From Bacteroidales bacterium (GTDB lineage: Bacteria > Bacteroidota > Bacteroidia > Bacteroidales > VadinHA17), in contig JADKBK010000021.1 of assembly GCA_016715075.1 (NCBI GenBank), forward strand, positions 14,281-78,280: 64,000 nucleotides of DNA, written 5' to 3'. Shown here piece by piece: positions 11,181 through 21,403 of this stretch. How positions within the stretch are numbered: position 1 is the stretch's first letter; each line of letters begins with the position of its first letter. The position numbers were made by a program, and so were the translations under genes. The notes below the pieces were generated by a model. The model was not told the DNA's origin. It saw only the letters and a program-made list of their open reading frames with translations, and did no database searches.

Positions 11181-12734
11181 TTATACCATAGTAACTTTTT
11201 CAGTCACCGGATCCCAGAATACCTGCTTGTTGTTTGTATAAGCCAGGTTTGCAAGGTTAAAAGTGACGGCTTCATCAAAACCTTCATCTATATTACAACT
11301 GGTAGTAGTTTGATTTCGGATGGCATCTATCCATTCTTTCACATGCAGGAAGCTTGCATCAATTACTTTACCGTCGATATACGTAGCTCCATATCCGCCT
11401 TTCATGTATGCTCTTGCTGTTGCCGAAGAAACTGCATCAACTTCACCTCCCCCATTATACAGATACAGCGGTTCTGATGAGTCCATTCCATTATCTTTAT
11501 AGCGATCTGAATAATCATCCTTAAAGATCTTAATCCCAAGATCGAGATACATTGCAGCTTCAGAACCCATTATGTAGTTTTCCCTGTAAATACCATTCTT
11601 CAGAGTCCCGTCATATGTCATTGTAAGTCCCTTTTTCGGATCGCTGAAAACGGCATTCATCACATCAGGCATGTCACCGCAATTTTTATAATAATACTGA
11701 CCTCCGAGAGCGATAACCTTTTCAGGAATACCAACTCTCAGAACCTGATTAATACAGTCATACTGATGAGAAAAGTCATTCCCGATAAATCCTGTTCCAT
11801 ATTCGCTGAAACGGTGCCAGTTGAAATATCTTTTACGGTCAAACTCCTGCCAGGGTGTATTTCCAAGGAATTCCTTCCAGTTAATGTTCTGAAGGGTTCC
11901 CTGATCGTCAAATTTTCTTTTCCTTATCCACGCTCCATCCAGTCCATTACGGTTGGTGTGAGTCTGAACCATTGAGATATTACCAAGCACTCCTTTACTA
12001 ATCAACTCCTTAGCAATTCTGAAGCTCATTTGCTGACGGTTTTCGTGCCCGAGCTGAAAAACCACACCGGTTGATTTTATTGTGTTTCTCAGTTCTATAG
12101 CTTCTTCAATGCTATGTGTCATTGGCTTTTCTAGGTAGACATGTTTCCCTGCTCTGGCAGCGGCAATGGCCATAGGGGCATGCCAATGATCGGGTGTAGC
12201 AATTACTACAGCGTCAATATCCTTGCTTTCTATCATTTCACGGTATGTGGGGTAGATCTTAACGGGTTTAGTTGTCCCCTTTCCTCCGCCGGGCCTCACG
12301 TCATTCATGGAAATTTCAAGACCACGGTTCGCGTGTAAAGAAAAGGTATCACATACTCCGGCAAACTCAACATTCAGATCTTCCTGTGCAAGAAAAGTTG
12401 TCAGCCATTCATTATATTTCCCGTTCACGGTATTTTCCTTTACCTGGTTAGGATGAATATACCCGAAGTTTTGTAATAACTGATCTCCTCTCCATCCATT
12501 TCCTATCATACCAAACCTTATCCGGTTATTGGCATTCCCTGTGGACGGCAGCAATTTAACTTTGGGTGCCTCAAGGTTTTCAACTCCAAGCAAATTCAGA
12601 TAATCCTTATGCTTAGCCCGGGCATCCCTGGCAATATTATCTTTGACATTAAAAGCAAAATACCCTAAAAATGGTAATGCACCCAGACCCTTCAAAAACT
12701 CCCTCCTGAATATATTTCTTCCTTGATTCTTCAT
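11181..12734 (-). CDS. Tat-exported Gfo/Idh/MocA-family oxidoreductase
   Basis: NAD(P)-binding sugar oxidoreductase, 517 residues, with a twin-arginine signal (FRREFLKGLGALPFLGYF). The Rossmann core begins at RIRFGMIGNGWRG. It carries VVIATPDHWHAPMAI and the signature GKHVYLEKPMTHS (catalytic-type Lys203), then GHENRQQMSFRIA and the C-terminal alpha/beta domain with FIGNDFSHQYDCINQ. Tat export implies folding with the bound cofactor before reaching the periplasm. In Bacteroidota, enzymes of this type oxidise glycosides to 3-keto forms or hydrolyse linkages with NAD as a catalytic cofactor. It lies 28 bases after the deacetylase-GH3 gene, so it belongs to the same operon. Substrate unknown. 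Confidence 0.88.
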   Translation of the reverse strand: MKNQGRNIFRREFLKGLGALPFLGYFAFNVKDNIARDARAKHKDYLNLLGVENLEAPKVKLLPSTGNANNRIRFGMIGNGWRGDQLLQNFGYIHPNQVKENTVNGKYNEWLTTFLAQEDLNVEFAGVCDTFSLHANRGLEISMNDVRPGGGKGTTKPVKIYPTYREMIESKDIDAVVIATPDHWHAPMAIAAARAGKHVYLEKPMTHSIEEAIELRNTIKSTGVVFQLGHENRQQMSFRIAKELISKGVLGNISMVQTHTNRNGLDGAWIRKRKFDDQGTLQNINWKEFLGNTPWQEFDRKRYFNWHRFSEYGTGFIGNDFSHQYDCINQVLRVGIPEKVIALGGQYYYKNCGDMPDVMNAVFSDPKKGLTMTYDGTLKNGIYRENYIMGSEAAMYLDLGIKIFKDDYSDRYKDNGMDSSEPLYLYNGGGEVDAVSSATARAYMKGGYGATYIDGKVIDASFLHVKEWIDAIRNQTTTSCNIDEGFDEAVTFNLANLAYTNNKQVFWDPVTEKVTMV

Positions 12735-12762
12735 TAATACAGGTTTTTAAAATTATACATCC

Positions 12763-15700
12763 TCATTTTTTGACATCAAATTCGCCCCTGAGCCTTATGT
12801 CATTGGAAGAGCTCCCTATCATCACTTCAAAGGTACCCGGTTCCACAACAAAATTCATATCCCTGTCAAGCAGGGATAGCTCCTCAGGATGCAAAGTCAG
12901 TTTAACACTTTTCTTTTCCCCCGGTGCGAGAGAAATTTTTTCGTAGCCCTTTAATTCTTTCACTGGTCTCGAGGTACTGCTTATAACGTCATTCAGATAC
13001 AATTGCACCACTTCATCACCTTTAACCTGACCGGTATTTTTCACATCGAGGGTTATATCAATATCACCCTCATTATTTATCTCCTTAGGGGTAATCATAA
13101 GGTTGCTGTATTCAAATGTGGTGTAGCTTAATCCGAATCCGAATTCATACAGAGGTGAAGAAGGCATGTCTATATATTTTGCACCATCCTTGGTTGCAGA
13201 ATAATTATAATAAAATGGGAATTGTCCCGAGCTTCTGGGAATAGTAACAGGAAGCCTTCCACTTGGATTATAGTCGCCAAAAAGAACTTCAGCGACAGCG
13301 TTCCCGCCCTGTTCTCCGCACATCCATGCTTCAACAATAGCAGGAATGTTTTCCGAAGCCCATCTGATTGATAATGGCCGTCCATTTATTAATACAACAA
13401 CTGTTGGGGTTCCTGTCGAATATACAGCTTTAAGAAGTTCCTCCTGCATGCCAGTTAAATCGAGGCTTGCAACATCTCTTCCCTCACCGTTTGTAATATA
13501 TCCGCCTTCGCCGATTACTACAATGGCAATATCTGCGTTTTTAGCTGCTGCTTTGGCTTTATTAATTTCATTTATCGAATCTCCGAGGATCCCGCATCCC
13601 TTAACATAGGAAATTTTGGTTTTTGCAGAAACTTTGTTTTTAATACCCTTCAATACTGTAACTACTTCCTGTGGAACATTATGCGGGAAATAATCCCCCA
13701 ACTGGTCTACAGGTGCATCAGCATTGGGGCCGATAATTGCTATTGACCTTAAGTCTTTTTTAAGAGGCAGTAAATTTTTCTGATTGCGGAGAAGAACAAT
13801 TCCTTCCCTGGCTGTCTGCAAAGCGAGTTCTTTGTGTTCTTTTGAGTTTACAATGCTCACTGCATATTCAGGATCGACATAAGGATGTTCAAAAAGCCCC
13901 ATCTGGAACTTTAGTCTGAGCAGTCTTGATACTGCCTTATCAACATCCTTTATTGAAATCTTGCCCTCATTAACATTTTCGATGAGGCCTCCCATGTAGG
14001 CGTCTTCTATTGATATCCCAACATCCACTCCTGCCTTTATTGCCATTATGCCGGCTTCCTTTTGTGTTGCTGCATGCCGTTCAGTAACGATCGTTCCCAA
14101 ACCGCCTCCTTCACAAACTACAATACCATTAAAGTCCAGTTCTTCCCTGAGGATTTTTGTAAGAATCTTCTCTGAGCTATGAACGGCCACCCCGTCAATA
14201 GCAGGATATGTAGCCATTACACCAAGAGCTCCGTATTTTTTAATCCCTGTTGCGAATGATGGAAGGAACACCTCTCTGAATTTCCTCTCGGAAATTTCCA
14301 TTGCCCCTCTCTCAAACCCGCTCACAGGCTGACTCTGTCCGGGATAATGACATAGAAAAGCTACCAGTTTGTCAGGAGCCGATATGTCATAACCCTGGAG
14401 AGCCTGTACAATATTTGCAGCAATCTGAGAGCACATGTAAGTATCCTCACTGTATCCCTCCTCGTTTCTGCCCATCCTTGGGTCCCTGTTTGGCTCGATC
14501 ACGAGAGTACATAATCCGTGAACTCCGATAGCTTTTCCTTCTTTGGCGGCAACGGTATATATCTGCCGCACAAGATTTTTATTCCATGATGAACCAATTG
14601 CCAGTCCTTCAGGAAAAATGGTCCCTCCCGGACACATCAGTCCATGAGTACCCTCTTCAATCTGAAAAAGTGGAATCCCTAACCTTGTTTTTTCAATTGC
14701 TATTTTCTGCAGTTCATTCATTATTTTTGCCTGTCTTTCGGGACCTTCATAGATCAGTCTGTCGGAGAGGGTAAAGAATCCTCCTCCTGGTCCGAAAACT
14801 GTGTTATGCGTTCCTTCAGCCCACTTTCTGCATCCGTCCAGCTGTTTATCCCTTACTTCTTTAGTATCTTTCATATCCCACAGATATGGCACATCACTGT
14901 TCAATCCCCAACCCAGCTCTGTTGAATAACAGGTAGGTATATTCATCTGTCCGATTTTTTCTTCTAGTGTCATGCGTGATAGCAGGTCATTTATTCTTTG
15001 TTCAATGGGGAAAAGAGGATTCTTGTAAAGCGGTGTTTCAGAGATTTGTGATTCGCCCCTCTTCTCCTTTACATAAGCGGCAATATTATGCACATTGTCG
15101 ATCCATATACCATTTGCAGGATCGGAGGCATACTTACAGATAGCTTCGATGGTAGCAAGACGCGAGGTTTGAAATCCGTCATCATTAATCTCATGACCGG
15201 CAAGAACAAGCCATTGGCCCTTTTTTGCAGCGGATTCAATAAGTGATTTAACCTGATCGAATGTTTTACCATCCAGTTCCATTCCCGTTATCTGTGCCAT
15301 ATCGCAATTCAGCGGATCATTTGGTCCTCACTCAGCCATAACCTGCCCGTCTCGAACTGTGTTGCAACGACAGGTATATAACTCTTTAAATTGACACCCT
15401 TACCCACAAAAGTCTGACCGCATGGATATGCGAAGGAAACAGTTTGTATACCAAGCATTTTTGTTATCAGTGATGTTGCAGAATCAAGCTCGGCATTCAT
15501 CCGCTGAAGAGAATATGATTCCAGCTGAGCCTCTGGCGGCCAGCCATAATTAAGAGTGCAAGGGTGTAACAGAGAATGATTTCCGATATCATGTCCGTGT
15601 TTTACGGCCGCTTTCCATCCATCCAGCCTCTGCTTCATGTTATCAGGCGATACATAGAAAGTCGCTTTAACACCATACTTATCGAACAGGGGTATGCCCT

Positions 15701-15887
15701 TGTCAACCTGGGTAAGCCTGGCATCATCAAATGTAAGGCATAATCCCATTTTCTTTCCTTCAGGCCATTTAAAGACAGCCTTATTCTGAGTTGAATCAGT
15801 TTTATAAGACTGGGCATTACTATTTCCTGTCAATAATCCAAAGAAGGTCACAAGTATTAAAGCCAGCTGTAATGTAATGGTTTTCAT
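12763..15887 (-). CDS. polysaccharide deacetylase-GH3 fusion, one frameshift
   Basis: The N-terminal part has a signal peptide (cleavage near NSNAQS) and a CE4/NodB-type deacetylase domain: LCLTFDDARL (Asp54, Asp55), HDIGNHSLLHPC (His104, His108) and SFAYPCGQTF. A premature stop falls at 15309. One missing G near 15324-15328 would give WLSEGPNDPLNCDMAQITGME, continuing the deacetylase fold (WLVLAGHEINDDGFQT) directly into a GH3 protein with no intervening stop. The GH3 part has RINDLLSRMTLEEKIGQMN, FQIEEGTHGLM, RLPVTIPRSSGQFP, SPLYEFGFGLSYTTFEYS and a C-terminal fibronectin-like domain. The usual Lys-His pair reads LCHYPG, and the usual catalytic Asp position reads GIVVCEGGG, so the active site is non-standard. 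Repaired length ~1040 residues. It lies downstream of SusC/D. Confidence 0.75.
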
Positions 15888-16070
15888 TTTATTGAATTTA
15901 AATTTTTTACAAGAATTTATATAGTTTTAAGCTTGTGCTGAAAGGGAACACAACCTGTGAACTTAAAGGAAACGTTAATAAGCAAATAATCATTAAAATA
16001 CACAATCGCTTTCTATTGTTTTTCATGAATCAGCTTTAACTGCAAAGATAGAAACAATGATTGTTTAATT

Positions 16071-16103
16071 AAAAGAAGCTGTGCCATTGTGGCACAACTT
16101 CTT
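16071..16103 (-). terminator. terminator after susD
   Basis: Inverted repeat with arms AAGAAG-TGTGCCA and TGGCACA-CTTCTT (one mismatch, 3-base loop) lies 32 bases after the SusD stop. On the minus strand the stem is followed by a short T run. It would end or attenuate susCD transcription before the deacetylase-GH3 gene. Confidence 0.65.
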
Positions 16104-16134
16104 CTAAATGTGAGCAACTAATTCCTTACTTGTT

Positions 16135-17799
16135 TTACCAGCCAGGGTTTGGGGTGCAGAATTTGTTTCTGTCCAATTCATCCTGAGGTATTGCAAAAAG
16201 AAGGTTTTTGGGATATTCAAGGCTTTGATCCTTAAGTGTTACATCATCACCATATCTCATTAAGACAGGTTTTCCATTTAATCCAGAACCAAAAATTTGT
16301 TCAAGATATGAACCAGAAACACCATCATCGGCTGTCCACCTCATGAGATCGTGAAGCCTCAGACCTTCCATATTGAATTCGATACGGCGTTCATGTCGAA
16401 GCTTTTTCCGGGCATCCATCTGATCTGTAGCCGTCAATGGAGGCATATTAACAGAAGGCCTTGCGCGAACTCTGTTAAGTTGTGCCATACCCTCCGGTAC
16501 CTGGTTGTTTTCAATCAGGGCTTCAGCATAGAAAAGGACGAGATCAGCGTATCTCAACAGTGGAATATCATAACCTGCCTGATCGTCGGAGATCTGAAGC
16601 GGAGTACCGTCTTTCATAATTGGCTGCCAGATTTTCCTGGTATTTGTGTTTGCATACGACCATCCGTATTTGTAATAGATATTATCACCTTTGTGAATTA
16701 CTGTATCAACGCTTCCGTGCAGTGCATCTCCAGGAATAGTGAAATCATCATTTTGATTATAGACGCCATAGAAATCTCCGGGGAGCCATATTGAATATTC
16801 TCTGCGCGGATCTCCCGGTTCGAAAGCCTCTACAAGGTCTCTGCTTGGAAGGGCATAACCCCAGCCTGCGCCATAGATACTTTTGACTTCATTTGGTGCA
16901 TCCCGGCAGAGCCTTTCAACCTGCATTTCATTATGGTTCCCTGTGGTAGCCCCGTCAAGAATAAATGGAAAGCTGTAGATAAATTCAGTATTATCGCCAT
17001 TTACCTGGGATTCGTATGACATCATATAAACATAATCATCCATAAGGCCATAGCCTTCTGCATCAGCAATTGTAAGTGCATTTGCGGCTGCAGTTACAGC
17101 ATTAGGCCAATCCCGGTTATAAAGATATGCTTTTGCCAGCATGGCTGCTCCTGCTGCTTTAGTTGGAAACCCTTCATCACTTCCTGTCCAGGTATCAGGC
17201 AAATTTTCAGCTGCATAGGTAAGATCCTCAATCAGTCGGACCATTACCTCACTCTTGGGTGTTCTGGCTACAAAAGCGCTGTCAGGATTTTTGAGAAAAT
17301 GAGGGAAATAGGTTACATCACCCCAGAGAGTTGCAAGTTCCAGATAGCAGAATCCCTTTGCAAGCTTGGCTACTGCGATATATTTAGCCTGGTCTTCAGC
17401 TGTGAAAGCCGGATCACTCGATGTAGGTATGCCGTCTATTGCAAAATTGGCATTGTTAATACCTTTGAAGAAACAGAAGTACCATGAATACCAGTGATAC
17501 CAGGTGGGGTCAGCTGACCAGTTAAGGGCAGGGAGACGATCACCTACATTTCTTGTATAGCTGTCATCAGAAAAGATATCAAGGTAAGTTACCCAGTACC
17601 TTTTGAAATCATGAGGGATCTGGGTCATTATTGCGAAAGGCGACTGAGCGGCCTGCCTCGCCGATGTTTCATTCACGAAGAAATTGTCCGCATTCGGAGC
17701 ATCCTTTGGATATTTTGTCAGCAGTTCATCTTCGTTGCATCCGCTGATAAAAGCTAATCCTAGGGAGAGTACAATAAATAAATATAATTTATTTTTCAT
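16135..17799 (-). CDS. SusD/RagB-family glycan-binding lipoprotein
   Basis: Outer-membrane lipoprotein that caps the SusC pore and binds oligosaccharides. The signal ends in FISGC (Cys21), followed by NEDELLTKYPKDAPNADNFF. Helical TPR-like body includes AKYIAVAKLAKGFCYLELA and AKAYLYNRDWPNAVTAA. The C-terminal SusD domain is typical: GYDIPLLRYADLVLFYAEAL, AQLNRVRARPSV, DARKKLRHERRIEFNMEGLR and YPKNLLFAIPQDELDRN. Length 554 residues is normal. It follows SusC by 31 bases, so the two form one unit, and a terminator hairpin lies just downstream. Confidence 0.95.
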   Translation of the reverse strand: MKNKLYLFIVLSLGLAFISGCNEDELLTKYPKDAPNADNFFVNETSARQAAQSPFAIMTQIPHDFKRYWVTYLDIFSDDSYTRNVGDRLPALNWSADPTWYHWYSWYFCFFKGINNANFAIDGIPTSSDPAFTAEDQAKYIAVAKLAKGFCYLELATLWGDVTYFPHFLKNPDSAFVARTPKSEVMVRLIEDLTYAAENLPDTWTGSDEGFPTKAAGAAMLAKAYLYNRDWPNAVTAAANALTIADAEGYGLMDDYVYMMSYESQVNGDNTEFIYSFPFILDGATTGNHNEMQVERLCRDAPNEVKSIYGAGWGYALPSRDLVEAFEPGDPRREYSIWLPGDFYGVYNQNDDFTIPGDALHGSVDTVIHKGDNIYYKYGWSYANTNTRKIWQPIMKDGTPLQISDDQAGYDIPLLRYADLVLFYAEALIENNQVPEGMAQLNRVRARPSVNMPPLTATDQMDARKKLRHERRIEFNMEGLRLHDLMRWTADDGVSGSYLEQIFGSGLNGKPVLMRYGDDVTLKDQSLEYPKNLLFAIPQDELDRNKFCTPNPGW

Positions 17800-17830
17800 A
17801 TTTCATTTTTTTAACTGGTAATAAATCTCA

Positions 17831-20800
17831 TCAGAAGGAAACTTTTAAACCTAAAACCCATGTTCTGGGCTGGGGGATTTTTGTTACCGGCTGAGCCCAG
17901 ATTCCCTGGTCTGTGACATCCACCTCACCTCCGGGATATTTGGTAAAAGTGTGAAGGTTCTCAACGCTTCCATAGACTTCGAGGCCTTTCATCCTCAGCT
18001 TCTGACAAATATTTTCAGGTATGTCATATCTCAGGTTTACATTACTGATCTTCAGGAAGGATGCATCTGATAACCAAAAGCTTGATGGATGTGTGGCGTT
18101 TCCTGCCTGATCAGCCTTTGTTACTTTAGGCATATTCCCATCAGGATTCAGAGTCGGTTCCCATCTGTCGAGTACCCTTGTTACATCGTTACTCGTGTAC
18201 TGAAAGTAGCCATTGATATCGACCATGGTATTAAGATCCACTCCCTGTGCTCCATAAGTAACAACCTGCAATGTCCATCTGTTGTAGGTAACATTGCCTG
18301 ACAGTCCATAAGTAAAATTGGGGTATTTATGCCCGATAAAGCCACGGTCATCGGCTGTGATCTTGCCATCTTTATTTCTATCAACTGTCCAGATATCACC
18401 GAGCCCTATCTCAAAATCATTCTCAGTATTAGTAAGGTAGGGATGTGCATCTAAAGTAGCCTGGTCTTTAATAATTCCATTCGAGGTGTACCCGAAGAAT
18501 CCATAGATAGGCTGACCGACTTCAAGACCATATTCTCTCATGTTGCGACCTTCCAGATCGACAACTTCATTTCGGTCGATAGACATGTACCCATTAACAC
18601 CCCATGAGAATGATCCTTTACTATCATTATACCCAAGGGAAAACTCATATCCATGGTTCTTAATTTCTCCGCCATTGATTGTCGGATCTGAAGGATAAAC
18701 CCAGCCATCCTGATAGAAGTATTTACCTGCGGCTAATGGAATAGGCTTCCCATACAGTAAATTTGTTGTGTGAGAGACATAATAATCAAAAGTGGCGGTA
18801 ATCTTGGAATTCAGGAAACTGGCATCAAATCCGATGTCTGTTTTCTGAGTCTGTTCCCATTTGACATTTGAATTGACAGCTGCTCCCAGTGCATAACTGG
18901 GACTGGCATACTGACCGTTCTGAGGTCCCATAACAGCGGTATGCATTTCAAGTGTGGCATAGGTTGGATAGAGGCCCACATTACTGTTTCCAAGGGTTCC
19001 GAAACTTCCTCTTATTTTGAGATCATTTATCGCGCCAAGCAGTGGTTCAACGAATCCTTCTTTGGAAATCCTCCAGCCGGCAGAAACTGAAGGGAATACC
19101 CCCCAGCGGTTATCTCCAACAAAGCGTGATGTGCCATCACGACGAATGGAGCCCTGAATAAAATATTTCTCATTATAGTTATAACCCAGTCTGCCGATAT
19201 AGGATACAAATGCCCAATCCTGGTATCCATTATAAACACTCTGGTTCTCCAGTATACCAGCATTAAGATACTGGATCTGGTTATTTGGAGTTCCATATCG
19301 AGTCCCGTTCAGATATTCATATTTACTCTCTTCCTGAGAATAAACGAATAATGCAGATAGATTATGGATGCCACCAAAAGATTTCTCATAATTCAGCATA
19401 AAATCAGATGTCCAGTGGAAATTATAGTCCTGATTTTTATAGACATTATTAATACTCTGGGTCTCAACGCCCTGAATATGAAGTTCCGGTGTGAAAGCGC
19501 TTGAATTGCTGGTCTTATAATCAATACTTAATCGAGGTGTAAATGTCAATCCTTCCAGAATTTTTACCTTAAGAAAAACATTACCCACAAAACCATAAGC
19601 TCTGGAAGCGCTCGTGTACTCCTTAGCATAGATAAGAGGTCCCACATCTCCACCTTCCATAGTGTATGACCTTACATAGTCATAATTAATTATATTACCA
19701 TTTTCATCTTTTTCATAAGGTCTGGAAATAGGATTTTTACGTCTCGCTCCAAGATATGGATTGCCAACTCCACCATAACGGCTGGTACTGTATATGTTAA
19801 CTGAATTTCCAAATTCAATAAAACTTGTGACTTTATGATCTGCATTGTAACGGAAGCTTATCCTGTCAGCGCCTGTATTCATTATCAAACCATCCTGTTT
19901 GAAATAGGTAGCAGAAGTAGAATAAGTAGACTTTTCATTACCTCCGCTGATGGAAAGATCATAGTTCTGAATCCTGCCTGGTTGACCAACTACTGAAAGC
20001 CAGTCAGTATTAACCAACTTTCCGTTGACCATAAAGAGATTCATATCTACGGGATTCTGTGTCCCATAAGGGGATTGATCATAAGCAGCAGGCCCGGCAT
20101 TTCTGTATGATTCTTCGTCAAGCATCAGCCATTGGCTTGAATTTAAAAGTTCAGGCTTAAGGTCTGAATATTGCTGTACACCGGCGTAAGTCTCAAAGGA
20201 GATTACAGGGGCACCTGATTTGCTGCCTCTTTTGGTTGTTATCAGCACTACGCCGTTGGCAGCTCTTGCACCATAAATAGCACTGGAAGCAGCATCTTTT
20301 AAAACTGAAATATTTTCAACATCATTTGGGCTGAGACTACTCATGTTATCCATGATGACTCCGTCTATGACATAAAGTGGATCAGTTGATGCTCCCCATG
20401 ATTGCACGCCCCTGATTCTGATCTGCTTATCTGCTCCGGGCTCACCAGAATTCGAGATAATTGTGACACCTGCAAGTTTTCCCTGCATGGCATCAAGGGC
20501 ATCGGAGACGGGGGCCTTTTCAAATTCCTTTGAAGACATAACTGAAACAGAACCTGTCAGGTCAACCTTCTTTTGAGTACCATAACCAACAACAACGACC
20601 TCTCCCAGGTCAATTGCCGATTCAGCCAATGATATATCAATTTTAGACTGGTTGCCGATAGTAATTACCTGTGGCTCCATCCCTATAAAGGTAAATGTAA
20701 GGGTCTTGGATCCCTCAGGAATCTCGATAGCGTATTTGCCGGAAGCATCGGTTATGGTACCCTGACTGGTGCCGGTAACCACAACGTTAACTCCTGGAAT

Positions 20801-21241
20801 CGGGGTTCCATTTTTTTCCGTGACAATACCGGTTACCCTGTTTTGCTGCAAATCAAGAGATTCCACAGCCTCCCTGTTAACCAGCAGAATCTGCCGGTCC
20901 TTGACAGCATATTGAATATCTGTCGTTGCAAGGAGATCATCTAAAATTTCATTGATTTTTTTGTCCTCCAGATTGACATTAACCTTCTGGTTTACGTCAA
21001 TCATCTTGGGGCTATAGAGGAAGAAAAACTCACTCTGATCTTCTATAGCTCTAAGAACGGTTTGAATTGAAGCATCCTTCATATCCAGACTCAATCTTGT
21101 ACTCTGAGAGTATGTTTCACTCCCCAGGGCGTTAAGAAAGGTCAACAAGAAAAGAAAGGAGGTTAGTTTCATAATTCTGAAAGTTTTTCTCGAACATAGC
21201 TTAAATATGCCAGTCCGTTGTAAAATTTTGTTTTTTTTCAT
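17831..21241 (-). CDS. SusC/RagA TonB-linked outer-membrane transporter with STN domain
   Basis: TonB-dependent importer for oligosaccharides, 1136 residues. After a long basic N-terminus and signal (SFLFLLTFLNALGSETYSQ) comes a STN/secretin-type domain (residues ~50-125, IQTVLRAIEDQSEFFFLYSP), a carboxypeptidase-like domain (GIVTEKNGTPIPGVNVVVTG), the motif EVVVVGYGTQKKVDLTGSVS, and a plug (LYVIDGVIMDNMSSLSPNDV, GARAANGVVLITTKRG). The 22-stranded barrel follows and ends in an aromatic residue (LGLKVSF), as expected for BAM-dependent insertion. The STN domain is the part that touches FecR in signalling transporters, which fits the FecR and sigma genes immediately upstream. Substrate unknown; neighbouring rhamnosidases suggest a rhamnose-containing glycan. 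Confidence 0.95.
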   Translation of the reverse strand: MKKNKILQRTGIFKLCSRKTFRIMKLTSFLFLLTFLNALGSETYSQSTRLSLDMKDASIQTVLRAIEDQSEFFFLYSPKMIDVNQKVNVNLEDKKINEILDDLLATTDIQYAVKDRQILLVNREAVESLDLQQNRVTGIVTEKNGTPIPGVNVVVTGTSQGTITDASGKYAIEIPEGSKTLTFTFIGMEPQVITIGNQSKIDISLAESAIDLGEVVVVGYGTQKKVDLTGSVSVMSSKEFEKAPVSDALDAMQGKLAGVTIISNSGEPGADKQIRIRGVQSWGASTDPLYVIDGVIMDNMSSLSPNDVENISVLKDAASSAIYGARAANGVVLITTKRGSKSGAPVISFETYAGVQQYSDLKPELLNSSQWLMLDEESYRNAGPAAYDQSPYGTQNPVDMNLFMVNGKLVNTDWLSVVGQPGRIQNYDLSISGGNEKSTYSTSATYFKQDGLIMNTGADRISFRYNADHKVTSFIEFGNSVNIYSTSRYGGVGNPYLGARRKNPISRPYEKDENGNIINYDYVRSYTMEGGDVGPLIYAKEYTSASRAYGFVGNVFLKVKILEGLTFTPRLSIDYKTSNSSAFTPELHIQGVETQSINNVYKNQDYNFHWTSDFMLNYEKSFGGIHNLSALFVYSQEESKYEYLNGTRYGTPNNQIQYLNAGILENQSVYNGYQDWAFVSYIGRLGYNYNEKYFIQGSIRRDGTSRFVGDNRWGVFPSVSAGWRISKEGFVEPLLGAINDLKIRGSFGTLGNSNVGLYPTYATLEMHTAVMGPQNGQYASPSYALGAAVNSNVKWEQTQKTDIGFDASFLNSKITATFDYYVSHTTNLLYGKPIPLAAGKYFYQDGWVYPSDPTINGGEIKNHGYEFSLGYNDSKGSFSWGVNGYMSIDRNEVVDLEGRNMREYGLEVGQPIYGFFGYTSNGIIKDQATLDAHPYLTNTENDFEIGLGDIWTVDRNKDGKITADDRGFIGHKYPNFTYGLSGNVTYNRWTLQVVTYGAQGVDLNTMVDINGYFQYTSNDVTRVLDRWEPTLNPDGNMPKVTKADQAGNATHPSSFWLSDASFLKISNVNLRYDIPENICQKLRMKGLEVYGSVENLHTFTKYPGGEVDVTDQGIWAQPVTKIPQPRTWVLGLKVSF

Positions 21242-21403
21242 AAGTTTGAATGATTTAGACAGTTAATTACTAAATCGCATTAAACTCTGGGTTAAATCGG
21301 ATTTAATGCTTTAAAATTCAGGCAGGGAGGTCGGCCAGGACTTTCCTGCTTTTTATTAGAGGCAGTGCATTTCTTGTTGCATAGGCGACACAATTGGGGT
21401 TAG

